Origin: Olsenella sp. SW781
GTDB lineage: Bacteria; Actinomycetota; Coriobacteriia; Coriobacteriales; Atopobiaceae
Direction of reading: 5' to 3'
DNA: 64,000 nucleotides
NCBI RefSeq assembly: GCF_012027725.1
Contig: NZ_SJOU01000005.1
Coordinates: 62,001 to 126,000 of the forward strand
Both the position numbers and the translations under genes were made by a program. This document shows, in pieces, positions 31,585-40,724 of this stretch. The notes under the pieces are model-generated. The model saw nothing but the letters and a program-made list of their open reading frames with translations. It was not told where the DNA came from and searched no databases. The first letter of the stretch is position 1. Every line of letters starts with the position of its first letter.

Positions 31585-34563
31585 CTACTCCCAGGAGACG
31601 AGGTAGCTGAGCTCGTAGTCCTCGCGGCAGTCGAAGCGATACTCCGGGCGCGTGGCCGGGCCGCAGCTTCCCGTCCCGATGCCCATCTGAAAGGCCTGGA
31701 CGGTCACGTAGGTGCCCGTGCGGACCTCGTCCTCACGGTGGAGCATCCCGCGCAGCTCACCGTCAGAGTAGGGCTTGACCCCCAACTCGAAAGGCCGCGA
31801 GACGGCCGTGACCTGCACGCGACGCCGCCCGTCCGAGAGCTGGACGTACTGGCAGTCCATGCGGTTGCCGCTCTCCTGCGGACGGATGTTGGGCTCGGTC
31901 ATGTCCTCCACGCGGCAGCCCACGCGCGCGACCTGCACCTGCTCGCGCATGTCCCGATAGGACTCGCCGTTGCGCCCGAGGTAGTCGACCTCGTCCCAGG
32001 AGGGGTCAAGCCGGTAGCACATGCCAAAGCGCGGCAGGTCACCACGCCCGCGCTCGCAGTGGAGCCGCGCGGTCACGAGCACGCCCGCGGCCACCGCCTC
32101 GTACGTCGTGGTGCAGAGGAACTGGTGGCGGGGCAGCACGAGGCGCGTCGTGACGACGGCGCTCCCCTCCCCGCGCACGACGCTCACGACCTCGCGGCGC
32201 GCATCGTAGAACTCCTCGAGGGGTCGGTTTCCCACGAGGTCCCGGTCATTGTCCGTGGAGACGCGCGTCAGCAGGAGCGGCTCTGCCGCGGGCGCCATCA
32301 CGCCGGGCAGGGCCAGGCCCCGCTCGCCGACCTCACAGCCCTCAGGGAACGACGCGCGACGCTCTAGGTGGCCCGCGTCCAGCGGCGCCATCTCGGTGAG
32401 CGCCATCTGCTCGCGCGACACCTCCTCGCCGGTCTCCCGCCGGGTGACCACCACGGTGACCCACCTCATCCGGTTTCGCCTCAGGCCCTCGCCCTCGTCG
32501 GCTGGCCCCTGCGCGGTCGGCCGGACCAGGAGGGACTGCTGCCGCAGCGGGTCGACGTCGCACACGAGCTCGGCAACGCCCCCGTCGCTCCACTCGAAGC
32601 GCATGGTGAACGCATCCCCCGCCGTGAAGGAGGTTGCGTTGAACACCATGAAGAAGTCCCCGCCCACGTGGCGCACCCGGAGCGGCCGATAGGCGTGGCG
32701 CACCACGCGCGCGCCGGTCGAGGGCGTGCGGTCGGGATAGAAGATGCCGTCACAGCAGAAGTTGCCGTCGTGCTCCCACTCGCCGTGGTCGCCGCCGTAG
32801 GTGTAGCTTCCGTCCCCGTGCAGCACCGCATGGTCGACCATCTCCCACACGCAGCCGCCCGCGAGCGCCTCGTGGGCGTAGATCTGCCGCCAGTAGTCCT
32901 CGATGCCGCCCGGGCCCACGCCCATGGCGTGCGCGTACTCGCAGAGCACGTACGGACGGTCGTTGAGACGCCGCACGCTCGAGCGACCCTCTCCCACCGA
33001 CATCACGCGCTCGACCGTGGGGTACATCTCGCTTCCCACGTCGTACGCGCGCCGACGCGAGTGGATAGCGCCCTCGTAATGCACCGGCAGGTCCGAGCGC
33101 GAGCGAAGCAGCTCGTACATGGCGTCGGCGTTGCAGCCACCGCCCGACTCGTTGCCCAGGCTCCACATGATCACGCAGGGATGCAGCTTGTCCCGCTCAA
33201 AGAGGCGATCGGCGCGGTCGAGGTAGCGCCCCCGCCAGCGGGCGTCGCGCGTGAGCCAGCTGTAGCTCGGCGGGACCCTCCCCACCATGGCTCCGTGGGT
33301 CTCGAGATCCGCCTCATCGATCACGTAGATGCCAAGTTCGTCGCAGAGCTCGAGGAGCAGCGGGTCGGGAGGGTAGTGAGAGGTGCGGATGGTGTCGATG
33401 TTGTAATCCTTGCAGAGGCGCACGTCACACTCTATCTGCGCGGGGGTCATCGCGTAGCCCGCATCGGGCGTGGCATCATGATGGTTGACGCCGTGGAGCT
33501 TGACCGGCCGCCCGTTCACGAGCAGCCGCCTGCCGTCGACCCGCACCTCGCGAAAGCCCACGCGGCAGCAAGCGCACTCGGACGCCGTCTCCACGTAGAG
33601 GTCGTAGAGGACGGGGGTCTCCGCCGTCCAATCGCGCACGTCGAGCTCGTCGAAGGAGACCTCGAGCCTCCGGTCGTGCGCAGAGGCGACGGCCGTCCGC
33701 TCGAGCCCGTGGCCCCGCAGCGTGACGCGCGCCTCGCCGTCGTCGAGAAGGGTCACGTCCGCGCGGAGGCGGTAGCGCACCCTGCCCGCACGCTCTTCTC
33801 GCCTGACGGAGGTCGAGACGTCCCAGACGTTCGAGAGGGTCACCTCGCGCAGCAGCACGTCGCGGAATATCCCGTTGTTGCGGAACATGTCCTGGCACTC
33901 GAGGTAGCTCCCCGTGCACCAGCGTCGCACCACCACGAGAAGCTCGTTCTCGCCGGCACGCTGGAACGGGGTGAGGTTGAACTCCGCCGTGTTGTGCGAG
34001 CCCTCGGAGTAGCCCACGCGCTCGCCGTTGCAGTAGAGGTCAACGCAGCTCGCCACGCCGAGGAACGAGACGATGTGCCCGGACGCCATCTCATGCGGCG
34101 CGAGCTCGAAGGAGGTCCGATACACGCCGACGAAGTTGTACTCGTCGACGGGATGGTACACGCGCGGCCCGATGCTCCCCTCGCCCATGAGCGAGAAGAC
34201 CGGCCCCACCGGCCCTGTCGTGGGAATGCGCGGCGGGTCGAAGGGGAACTGGTAGCGGAGGTTCACGTAGAACGGTCGGTCGTAGCCCTGGAACTGCCAG
34301 CAGCCGGGCACGGCGACGCGGTCCCACGTCACGGCGTCGGTGTCCAGCTCGTCAGGCAGCTCGGCGGGGCGAGGGTAGAAGCGGAAGTCCCACTCGCCGC
34401 TCAGACACCGCACGAGCGGCGACCCGTAGCGCCGCCCGGCCGTCGTCACCGCCTCGGCCGAGGCGCGATCCGGATACGGAACGAAGTAGCTCCGCGCTGG
34501 GAGCCGATTGACCTCCAGGACCCCTGCGTCAGCATAGTCAACCTTGTCGAGCACGTACCTCAT
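31585..34563 (-). CDS. lacZ: Beta-galactosidase, glycoside hydrolase family 2
   Basis: 992 aa, LacZ-type five-domain enzyme. Sugar-binding jelly roll (SGEWDFRFYPRPAELPDELD.. and VPGCWQFQGYDRPFYVN), catalytic barrel with HGVNHHD, acid/base Glu in MWSLGNESGGG and nucleophile in YVLCEYAHAMG. The C-terminal small-chain domain runs from ~720. No signal peptide, so cytosolic; it splits lactose or galactosides. Nearby aldolases and PTS suggest use of the products, but lacZ has its own transcript behind a hairpin. Confidence 0.95.
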   Translation of the reverse strand: MRYVLDKVDYADAGVLEVNRLPARSYFVPYPDRASAEAVTTAGRRYGSPLVRCLSGEWDFRFYPRPAELPDELDTDAVTWDRVAVPGCWQFQGYDRPFYVNLRYQFPFDPPRIPTTGPVGPVFSLMGEGSIGPRVYHPVDEYNFVGVYRTSFELAPHEMASGHIVSFLGVASCVDLYCNGERVGYSEGSHNTAEFNLTPFQRAGENELLVVVRRWCTGSYLECQDMFRNNGIFRDVLLREVTLSNVWDVSTSVRREERAGRVRYRLRADVTLLDDGEARVTLRGHGLERTAVASAHDRRLEVSFDELDVRDWTAETPVLYDLYVETASECACCRVGFREVRVDGRRLLVNGRPVKLHGVNHHDATPDAGYAMTPAQIECDVRLCKDYNIDTIRTSHYPPDPLLLELCDELGIYVIDEADLETHGAMVGRVPPSYSWLTRDARWRGRYLDRADRLFERDKLHPCVIMWSLGNESGGGCNADAMYELLRSRSDLPVHYEGAIHSRRRAYDVGSEMYPTVERVMSVGEGRSSVRRLNDRPYVLCEYAHAMGVGPGGIEDYWRQIYAHEALAGGCVWEMVDHAVLHGDGSYTYGGDHGEWEHDGNFCCDGIFYPDRTPSTGARVVRHAYRPLRVRHVGGDFFMVFNATSFTAGDAFTMRFEWSDGGVAELVCDVDPLRQQSLLVRPTAQGPADEGEGLRRNRMRWVTVVVTRRETGEEVSREQMALTEMAPLDAGHLERRASFPEGCEVGERGLALPGVMAPAAEPLLLTRVSTDNDRDLVGNRPLEEFYDARREVVSVVRGEGSAVVTTRLVLPRHQFLCTTTYEAVAAGVLVTARLHCERGRGDLPRFGMCYRLDPSWDEVDYLGRNGESYRDMREQVQVARVGCRVEDMTEPNIRPQESGNRMDCQYVQLSDGRRRVQVTAVSRPFELGVKPYSDGELRGMLHREDEVRTGTYVTVQAFQMGIGTGSCGPATRPEYRFDCREDYELSYLVSWE

Positions 34564-34603
34564 CGCACACCCACCCCTCCGGTAAAGGCGCCGCCCGAGC
34601 TAG

Positions 34604-34687
34604 GGCCCGGCGGGCTCTTCTCGCCGCGAGTTCTTGCCGCGCCCTTTGCGGCAAGCTGTCCGAGCGCCGAGAAGAGCCCGCCGGGCC
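34604..34687. terminator. 20-bp-stem double hairpin between metY and lacZ
   Basis: GGCCCGGCGGGCTCTTCTCG (34604-34623) pairs perfectly with 34668-34687. A second stem CTTGCCGC/GCGGCAAG sits inside its loop. It should terminate metY transcription on the minus strand. Confidence 0.8.
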
Positions 34688-34693
34688 AATCCG

Positions 34694-35977
34694 CTAGATC
34701 GCGGCGAGCGCCTGCTCGATATCGGCGATGAGGTCCTCGGTGCCCTCGAGGCCGCACGAGAAGCGCACCATCGCGGGCGAGATGCCGGCGGCGGCCAGCT
34801 CCTCGTCGTTCATCTGGCGGTGCGTCGCCGAGGCCGGGTGCAGACAGCAGGTGCGGGCGTCCGCCACGTGCGTCTCGATGGCGGCGAGGCGCAGGGCCGC
34901 CATGAACTTCTCGGCAGCCGCGCGGCCGCCGGCCAGCTCGAAGGAGACCACGCCGGAGCCCCCCTCGGGCAGGTACTTCTGGGCGAGCGGGTAGTACGGG
35001 TCGCTCGGCAGGTGCGGGAAGCGCACCGAGGTCACCTTGTCGCTCTTCTCGAGGTACTCGGCCACGGCGAGGCCGTTCTTGAAGTGCTGCGGCATGCGCA
35101 CGTGCAGGCTCTCGAGGCCCATGTTGAGGTAGAACGCGTTCTGCGGGCTCTGGATGGAGCCGAGGTCGCGCATGAGCTGCGAGGTGGCCTTGGTGATGAA
35201 GGCGCCGGCCTGGCCGAACTTCTCGGCGTAGACGATGCCGTGGTAGGACTCGTCCGGGGTGGTGAGGCCAGGGAACTTCTCGGCATGCGCCATCCAATCG
35301 AAGTTGCCCGAGTCCACGATGGCGCCGCCCACGCCCACGCCGTGCCCGTCCATGTACTTGGTGGTGGAGTGGGTCACGATGTCGGCGCCCCACTCGATGG
35401 GACGACAGAAGACCGGCGTGGCGAAGGTGTTGTCCACGATCAGCGGCACGCCGTGGTCGTGCGCGGCCCTGGCGAAGAGCTCGATGTCGAGCACGTCGAG
35501 CGCGGGGTTGGCGATCGTCTCGCCGAAGACGGCGCGCGTGTTGGGGCGGAAGGCCGCCGCGATCTCCTCCTCGGTCGCCGTGGGCGAGACGAACGTGGAC
35601 TCGACGCCCATCTTGGCCATGGTGTGGGCGATCAGGTTGTACGTGCCGCCGTAGATGGCCGAGCTCGCCACGATGTGGCTGCCCGCCTCGCAGATGTTGA
35701 AGAGCGCGAAGAAGTTGGCCGCCTGGCCGGAGCTCGTGAGCATGGCCGCGGCTCCGCCCTCGAGCGCGCAGATCTTGCCCGCGACGGCGTCGTTGGTGGG
35801 GTTCTGCAGGCGCGTGTAGAAGTAGCCCTCGGCCTCGAGGTCAAAGAGCTGACCCATGTGCTCGGAGGTGGCGTACTTGAACGTGGTGGACTGGACGATG
35901 GGAATCTGGCGCGGCTCGCCGTCGCCGGGGGTGTAGCCGGCCTGGACGCAGCGGGTCGCGATGCTCTGGTCTGCCAT
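34694..35977 (-). CDS. metY: O-acetylhomoserine aminocarboxypropyltransferase/sulfhydrylase
   Basis: 427 aa from ATG 35977 (GAGAGGAG). PLP enzyme of the Cys/Met metabolism family: YTRLQNPTNDAVAGKICALEGG near the start and the PLP lysine in VTHSTTKYMDGHGVGVGG. The length and the long insert between these motifs are typical of MetY rather than cystathionine lyases. It makes homocysteine from O-acetylhomoserine and sulfide. No SAM riboswitch seen upstream; the upstream gap holds a nested repeat. Confidence 0.92.
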   Translation of the reverse strand: MADQSIATRCVQAGYTPGDGEPRQIPIVQSTTFKYATSEHMGQLFDLEAEGYFYTRLQNPTNDAVAGKICALEGGAAAMLTSSGQAANFFALFNICEAGSHIVASSAIYGGTYNLIAHTMAKMGVESTFVSPTATEEEIAAAFRPNTRAVFGETIANPALDVLDIELFARAAHDHGVPLIVDNTFATPVFCRPIEWGADIVTHSTTKYMDGHGVGVGGAIVDSGNFDWMAHAEKFPGLTTPDESYHGIVYAEKFGQAGAFITKATSQLMRDLGSIQSPQNAFYLNMGLESLHVRMPQHFKNGLAVAEYLEKSDKVTSVRFPHLPSDPYYPLAQKYLPEGGSGVVSFELAGGRAAAEKFMAALRLAAIETHVADARTCCLHPASATHRQMNDEELAAAGISPAMVRFSCGLEGTEDLIADIEQALAAI

Positions 35978-36038
35978 GGGACTCCTCTCGGGTTGGTGCC
36001 GCGATTGCGGCGCTTCCCATGATATTCCCAGTCGCTCG

Positions 36039-36240
36039 GGCGCCTGATTCGGGGACGGGTTTTTTCTCTCAGAGTTTTCGGGACGGGCCTGCCACCGGCG
36101 TCTGCCACTGGCGTCAGGTTTATTTGGCACGCGGGCTGCGTGCCAAATAAACCTGACGCCAGTGGCAGACGCCGGTGGCAGGCCCGTCCCAAGCCCCCCG
36201 GGAGAAATAACCCGTCCCCTTTTGGAACGAATCAGGCGCC
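36039..36240. repeat. ~200-bp nested palindrome with REP core (R12/R13)
   Basis: Outer ends GGCGCCTGATTC / GAATCAGGCGCC. Next inwards are GGGGACGGGTT..CTCTCAG..GGGACGGGCC and its imperfect complement, then CTGCCACCGGCGTCTGCC, and at the centre a REP pair (36104-36129 and 36141-36165) with a GGGCT apex. The right end contains the last codons and stop of the rpiR-family gene. Confidence 0.85.
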
Positions 36241-37113
36241 GAAGACCTCGCCCGGTACGCCCTTGTCCTCGCCGAGCGACTTCCAGAGCAGGCCCGCGCG
36301 CGCCTCGAAGTTGGGCACGTCGGAGCAGAGCAGCAGGAAGATGACCTCGATGATGAAGTTGATCGAGTTGTGAGAGAAGGGCAGGTTGCTGTTGAGCATC
36401 TTGTCGAGGGTGGCCGCCTGCAGGACGCACGTCGCCCGACACGCGAGCGGCGAGTCGGGGATGTTGGTGATCACGATGGAGGGGGTCCTCGAGTCGATGA
36501 CGTTGTCCATCATCTTGTTGAGGCGCTTCGAGTGACCGGACTTGGAGATGAAGACGATCACGTCGCGGGGCGTGAGGGAGAGCGAGGAGAGCATCATCGC
36601 CTCGGTCGTGGGCGCGCAGTGCGTCCTGAGGCCGAGCTGAGCGATGAGAAACGACGCCGAGAGCGCGGCGGGGATGGTGTTGCCCACGGCGGCGAAGACG
36701 ATCGAGTCGGCCTGCTCGAGGAGGTGCACCGCCGCGATCAGGTCCTTCTCGTCAACGAGCCTCAGGGTGTCGTGGAGCTCGCGGCTCTTTGCGCTAAGGA
36801 CGGTCTCCATCGCGCCGCGCGGGTCGTCGAGCGCGATGCGCGTCGAGGGGAGCTCGCCGGCATCCGCCACGAAGCCGTTCTCCTGCTGCATGGCGTCGCG
36901 GAGCTTGGTGAAGCTCTCGTAGCCGAGGTGGCGCGCAAAGCGCGAGACCGTCGCGGCCGACGTCTCGCTGCGCGCCGCTATCTCGCGCGTGGTCATGGAG
37001 GGTATGTCACCCTGGTTGGCCATCATGAAATCGGCGATGAGCTTCTCGCTCTCGCTCATGCGGTCGTACAGGGAACAGATCTCGTTGATGACACTGCCTC
37101 TACGCTGCTGCAT
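36232..37113 (-). CDS. RpiR-family transcriptional regulator
   Basis: 293 aa from ATG 37113 (GAGGGGTGGGAG upstream). N-terminal helix-turn-helix (MTTREIAARSETSAATVSRFARHLGYESFTKL) and C-terminal SIS sugar-phosphate domain (VFAAVGNTIPAALSASFLIAQ, then VIVFISKSGHSKR). Located beside the PTS/aldolase genes. It likely senses a sugar phosphate and binds the TGTTTCA/TGAAACA sites at 41255-41549. Its 3' end lies inside a repeat, so the last residues (EVFGA) are repeat-derived. Confidence 0.92.
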   Translation of the reverse strand: MQQRRGSVINEICSLYDRMSESEKLIADFMMANQGDIPSMTTREIAARSETSAATVSRFARHLGYESFTKLRDAMQQENGFVADAGELPSTRIALDDPRGAMETVLSAKSRELHDTLRLVDEKDLIAAVHLLEQADSIVFAAVGNTIPAALSASFLIAQLGLRTHCAPTTEAMMLSSLSLTPRDVIVFISKSGHSKRLNKMMDNVIDSRTPSIVITNIPDSPLACRATCVLQAATLDKMLNSNLPFSHNSINFIIEVIFLLLCSDVPNFEARAGLLWKSLGEDKGVPGEVFGA

Positions 37114-37152
37114 AGTGCTCCCACCCCTCAACTCGGGGGACATGATAGCAAA

Positions 37153-37178
37153 GAGGGGGCCCGGCGACGGGCCCCCTC
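37153..37178 (-). terminator. Terminator after the aldolase genes
   Basis: GGGGGCCCG - GCGA - CGGGCCCCC (37155-37176), with flanking GA/TC pairs, in the gap between the second aldolase gene and the RpiR gene. Confidence 0.75.
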
Positions 37179-37226
37179 CTGTCTCACGTCAGCGAAAAAA
37201 CTGGAACGCCACGCGGTTCTTCTCGC

Positions 37227-38129
37227 CTACGCGAGGTCCTGACGCCACTGCGGGGTGACGGGGTCGCGATAGTACTTCGCGGCGCCCACGCAGTTGAAGA
37301 GGTCCATCTTGTGACGGATGACGGCCTTGCCGGCCTCGATGCACTCCGGGAAGAGGTTGTTGGGATCCCAGCCGGAGCCCTCCTGCGAGAGGATCTCGCG
37401 AGCCTTGATGAAGAAGGCGCTCTTGTAGTCGGAGGAGATGTTCACCTTCTGGATGCCGATCTCGACGGCCTCGGCGATCTCGGAGTCGGGGTTGCCCGAG
37501 CCACCGTGGAGGACGAGCGGCAGGTCAACCTTCTCCTTGATGGCCTTGAGCACGTCCATGCGCAGCTTCGGCGTGACGCCCTTGGGATAGAGGCCGTGGC
37601 AGGTGCCGATGGCGACGGCGAGGGTGTCAACGCCGGTCTCCTCGACGAACTTCTTGGCGTCGTCGGGGTCGGTGTAGATGACCTCGGTCATGCCGCCCTC
37701 GATGGAGGTGCCGGTGTCACCGATGGTGCCCAGCTCGCCCTCGACGGAGACGTTGACCATGTGGGCATAGCGCACGACCTCGGCGGTCTTGGCGATGTTC
37801 TCCTCGAAGGGGAGCGCGGAGCCGTCGATCATGACGGAGGTGAAGCCGTCGTGGATGGCGCGCATGATGCTCTCGATGCTGTCGCCGTGGTCCATGTGGA
37901 TGACGAAGGGCACGGGGCTGTTGGCGCAGCGGGCGACCATGTACTTCACGAAGTCGTCCTTGCAGTACGCGAGCTCGGTGGGGTGCACGGCGATGATCGC
38001 GGGGGCGTCCATCTCCTCGGCGGTCTCGACCACCGTGCGGAACAGGTTGCTCTCGGAGACGTTATAGGCGCCCACGGCGAAGTGGTTGGCCTTGGCCACC
38101 TCGAGCATCTGTGACATGTTGATGAGCAT
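37227..38129 (-). CDS. Class II ketose-bisphosphate aldolase (GatY/KbaY/Fba type), second copy
   Basis: 300 aa. Zn-binding motifs: FVIHMDHGDS, then GTCHGLYPKG and LVLHGGSGNPDSEIAEAVEIGIQKVNIS; these residues hold the metal and phosphate. Substrate may be fructose-1,6- or tagatose-1,6-bisphosphate, or another ketose phosphate. Start ATG 38129 follows AAGGAG. It is last of the five-gene PTS operon and only moderately similar to the aldolase just upstream (38220-39080), so they are not a recent duplicate. Confidence 0.9.
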   Translation of the reverse strand: MLINMSQMLEVAKANHFAVGAYNVSESNLFRTVVETAEEMDAPAIIAVHPTELAYCKDDFVKYMVARCANSPVPFVIHMDHGDSIESIMRAIHDGFTSVMIDGSALPFEENIAKTAEVVRYAHMVNVSVEGELGTIGDTGTSIEGGMTEVIYTDPDDAKKFVEETGVDTLAVAIGTCHGLYPKGVTPKLRMDVLKAIKEKVDLPLVLHGGSGNPDSEIAEAVEIGIQKVNISSDYKSAFFIKAREILSQEGSGWDPNNLFPECIEAGKAVIRHKMDLFNCVGAAKYYRDPVTPQWRQDLA

Positions 38130-38219
38130 CTGTCTTTCTCCTTAGTCGTTCCTTGGTTGAACCCATATGTCCCAGCCCCTGGCGGGGCGTGAAACCATTC
38201 CGGTCGGGCGCTTCCCTCC

Positions 38220-39080
38220 CTAGCGCGCCCTGCCGGCAGATCCGGAGATCTCGATGTAGTGCTTGATCGTCGCCACTCCGGCGCGCCAGCTGTCCTCCAC
38301 GAGCGTGGGATAGTCGTAGCCGGGGTTCTCGGCGAGCGCGCGAGCGACGAACTCGCGCTGGGCGATCATGTAGTCGGTGCCCACGTTGATCTTGTTGATG
38401 CCGGCCTCGACGGAGCGGCGCATGTTGTCGTCGCCCGCACCGGAGCCGCCGTGGAGCACGAGCGGCGTGCCGGTGGCCTGCTTGATCTTCTCGACGATGT
38501 CGAAGTGGAACGTGGGGACGTAGCCCTCGGGGTAGTCGCCATGCGTGGAGCCATAGGAGACCGCGAGGCAGTCGACGCCGGTCGCGCGGATGAACTCAAT
38601 GGCGACGTCCGGGTCGGTGTACATGTCGTCATCGGTCAGAAGGGCGCCCGACTCGTCGATGCGGCCCATGTTGCCGACCTCCGCCTCGACGGAGGCGCCG
38701 TAGACCTGGGCGAGCTCGACGATCTCGCGCGTGATGCGCGCGTTCTCCTGGGCGTCGTAGGCCGAGGCGTCGCACATGACGCTCGAGAAGCCCTCGTGCA
38801 GGCAGCGCTTGAGGTGCGCGATGTCGCTGCCGTGGTCGAGGTTGATCGCCACGGGGACGTGAGCGGCCTGCGCCATCTTGATGATCGGACGCGTGAGGAT
38901 GTCGCAGTCGAAGAACGACTTCACGTGGTCCTGGAGCAGGTCGATGATGATCGGGGCATCCATCTCCTCGGCCGCAGTGATGACGCCGCGCGCCGTCTCC
39001 AGGTTGAACGCGTTGATGGCCATGACGGCATACCCTTCGGCGTTGGCCTTGGCAAGCATGCCCTTCATCGACTCGTACAT
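38220..39080 (-). CDS. Class II ketose-bisphosphate aldolase, first copy
   Basis: 286 aa. INLDHGSDIAHLKRCLHEGFSSVMCDASAYD, then VSYGSTHGDYPEGY and LVLHGGSGAGDDNMRRSVEAGINKINVGTD carry the metal and phosphate ligands. It retains all expected ligands. With the other aldolase it would split a PTS-derived bisphosphate into two trioses. Starts after GGAAAGGATG, 83 bases from the EIIC stop. Confidence 0.9.
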   Translation of the reverse strand: MYESMKGMLAKANAEGYAVMAINAFNLETARGVITAAEEMDAPIIIDLLQDHVKSFFDCDILTRPIIKMAQAAHVPVAINLDHGSDIAHLKRCLHEGFSSVMCDASAYDAQENARITREIVELAQVYGASVEAEVGNMGRIDESGALLTDDDMYTDPDVAIEFIRATGVDCLAVSYGSTHGDYPEGYVPTFHFDIVEKIKQATGTPLVLHGGSGAGDDNMRRSVEAGINKINVGTDYMIAQREFVARALAENPGYDYPTLVEDSWRAGVATIKHYIEISGSAGRAR

Positions 39081-39163
39081 GCGCTGACATCCTTTCCTGA
39101 TCTGTGACTCGGTGCGGGAGGGCCGGGGAGAGGCCCTCCCGCAGGGATGGTGCTAGAGCGTGC

Positions 39164-40291
39164 CTACGAGAGGCTGAAGCCGGAGAGGTCGACCTCCTGC
39201 TCCTCGTCGTCCTCGGGGACGTCGAGGTCGTTGACCTGCTCGGGGGTGAGGCGCTTCTTGATGAGCACCAGGAGCAGGGCGGTCACGCAGGAGCCAACGA
39301 GCAGGGCGACGACGGCCCAGAGCGGGTTGGTCATGGCCGGGATGACGAAGACGCCGCCCGAGGGGACCATGGACTCGACGCCCATGGAGAAGGAGATGGC
39401 GCCGCAGACGCCGCAGCCGATGGAGGTGGAGATGACGGTGCGGACGAGGTCGTTCATGGCGATGGGGATGACGCCCTCGGAGATCATGCAGATGCCCATG
39501 GGGAAGGCGACCTTGATGTTCTCCTCCTCGGTCTGCTTGAAGATCGGCTTCTTGATGGCCTTGGAGAGCAGCCAGCCGAGCGTCACGCCGATGGGCGGGA
39601 CCATGGCGGCGAGGACCTTGATGCCCTCGGGGCCGTAGATGCCGTCGGCCATGAGGCCGTCGCAGATGAGGTTCGGGACCTTGGAGATGGCTCCGCCGTA
39701 GTCAAGGCAGCCGATCCAGCCGATCACGAAGCCGTACAGGGCCTTCTGGCTCTGGTCGAGGCCGGTGATGAAGTTGGTGAGGGCGGCGGTGAACATGGTG
39801 AGCGGGCCGCCGAGGATGAAGAACATGATGAGCGCGCCGAGCATCGCGGAGAGCAGCGGGATGATCATCATGGGCATGAGCGCCTGGGCCCACTTCGGAA
39901 CCTTGAGGTAGGACTCGATGACGAGGGCGATGTAGCCCACGATGAGGCCGCCGATGAGGCCGCCGAGGAAGCCCGCGCCGAGGAACGACGCGATCTCGCC
40001 CATGAGGAAGCCGGGGGCGATGCCGGGACGGTCGGCGACGGAGTAGGCGATGTAGCCGCCGATGAAGGCCGGGATGAGGCCCATGCCCATGCCGCCGAGC
40101 GTGGTGAACGCGGACGGAACGGTCATGGAGCCGAGGTCGTCAAGCGACGAGATGGTGGTGCCGCCGGTCAGGTTGCCGATGGCGATGAGCAGGCCGGACG
40201 CGACGATCAGCGGAAGCAGGTAGCTGATCGCGGTGAGCAGGTGCTTCTTGATCTCGGCAATGGTGAACTTGCCCTTGAGCTTGCCACTCAT
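39164..40291 (-). CDS. PTS fructose-family transporter subunit IIC
   Basis: 375 aa, about ten membrane helices, from LLTAISYLLPLIVASGLLIAIGN to VALLVGSCVTALLLVLI. GGFLGGLI-GYIA-like segments are typical of fructose-family EIIC. It forms the sugar channel; IIA and IIB are separate upstream genes. Its acidic C-terminus (EDDEEQEVDLSG) is unusual in charge. Confidence 0.92.
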   Translation of the reverse strand: MSGKLKGKFTIAEIKKHLLTAISYLLPLIVASGLLIAIGNLTGGTTISSLDDLGSMTVPSAFTTLGGMGMGLIPAFIGGYIAYSVADRPGIAPGFLMGEIASFLGAGFLGGLIGGLIVGYIALVIESYLKVPKWAQALMPMMIIPLLSAMLGALIMFFILGGPLTMFTAALTNFITGLDQSQKALYGFVIGWIGCLDYGGAISKVPNLICDGLMADGIYGPEGIKVLAAMVPPIGVTLGWLLSKAIKKPIFKQTEEENIKVAFPMGICMISEGVIPIAMNDLVRTVISTSIGCGVCGAISFSMGVESMVPSGGVFVIPAMTNPLWAVVALLVGSCVTALLLVLIKKRLTPEQVNDLDVPEDDEEQEVDLSGFSLS

Positions 40292-40333
40292 TGATGCTCC
40301 TCTCTGTGCTGTGCGGGTGTGAGCCGGGGCGCG

Positions 40334-40642
40334 CTAGGCGTTGAGGCTCTCCTCGATCTTGTTGATGATCTGCTTGGACGCCTTGAGGACCACGGAGGTC
40401 GGGACCTCCATGACGCGCTTGCCTTCGAAGCGCGAGTGGTCGATCTTGATGTCGACGGCCAGGATGACGGCGTCGGCCTCAGCGATCTCCTCCGGCGTGA
40501 GCTCGTCCTCGACGCCGATGGTGCCCTGGGTCTCCACGTGGATCTCGTGACCGAGCGACTGGGCGGCCTTGACGAGCTTCTCCTTGGCCATGTAGGTGTG
40601 CGCGATGCCGGACGTGCAGGCGCAGACTCCCACGAGCTTCAT
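40334..40642 (-). CDS. PTS fructose-family subunit IIB
   Basis: 102 aa. The phospho-cysteine lies in CACTSGIAHTYMAKEKL (probably C9). The rest (HVETQGTIGVEDELTPEEIAEADAVILAVD) matches fructose-specific EIIB. It passes phosphate from IIA to the incoming sugar at IIC. Confidence 0.93.
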   Translation of the reverse strand: MKLVGVCACTSGIAHTYMAKEKLVKAAQSLGHEIHVETQGTIGVEDELTPEEIAEADAVILAVDIKIDHSRFEGKRVMEVPTSVVLKASKQIINKIEESLNA

Positions 40643-40724
40643 GATTCTCCCCCTCTGCTTCGTACCTGTTTACCTGTCTCGGCGCCGGGCGGGCTGGCCT
40701 TGGCGCCGTTCTCGCCGAAACGAG

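Noticed and set aside
32368-34731. 787-codon plus-strand open frame
   Set aside because: Antisense of lacZ, which has all its catalytic motifs.
35978-36038. SAM or T-box riboswitch before metY
   Set aside because: Only ~60 bases before the repeat, with no conserved riboswitch core visible.
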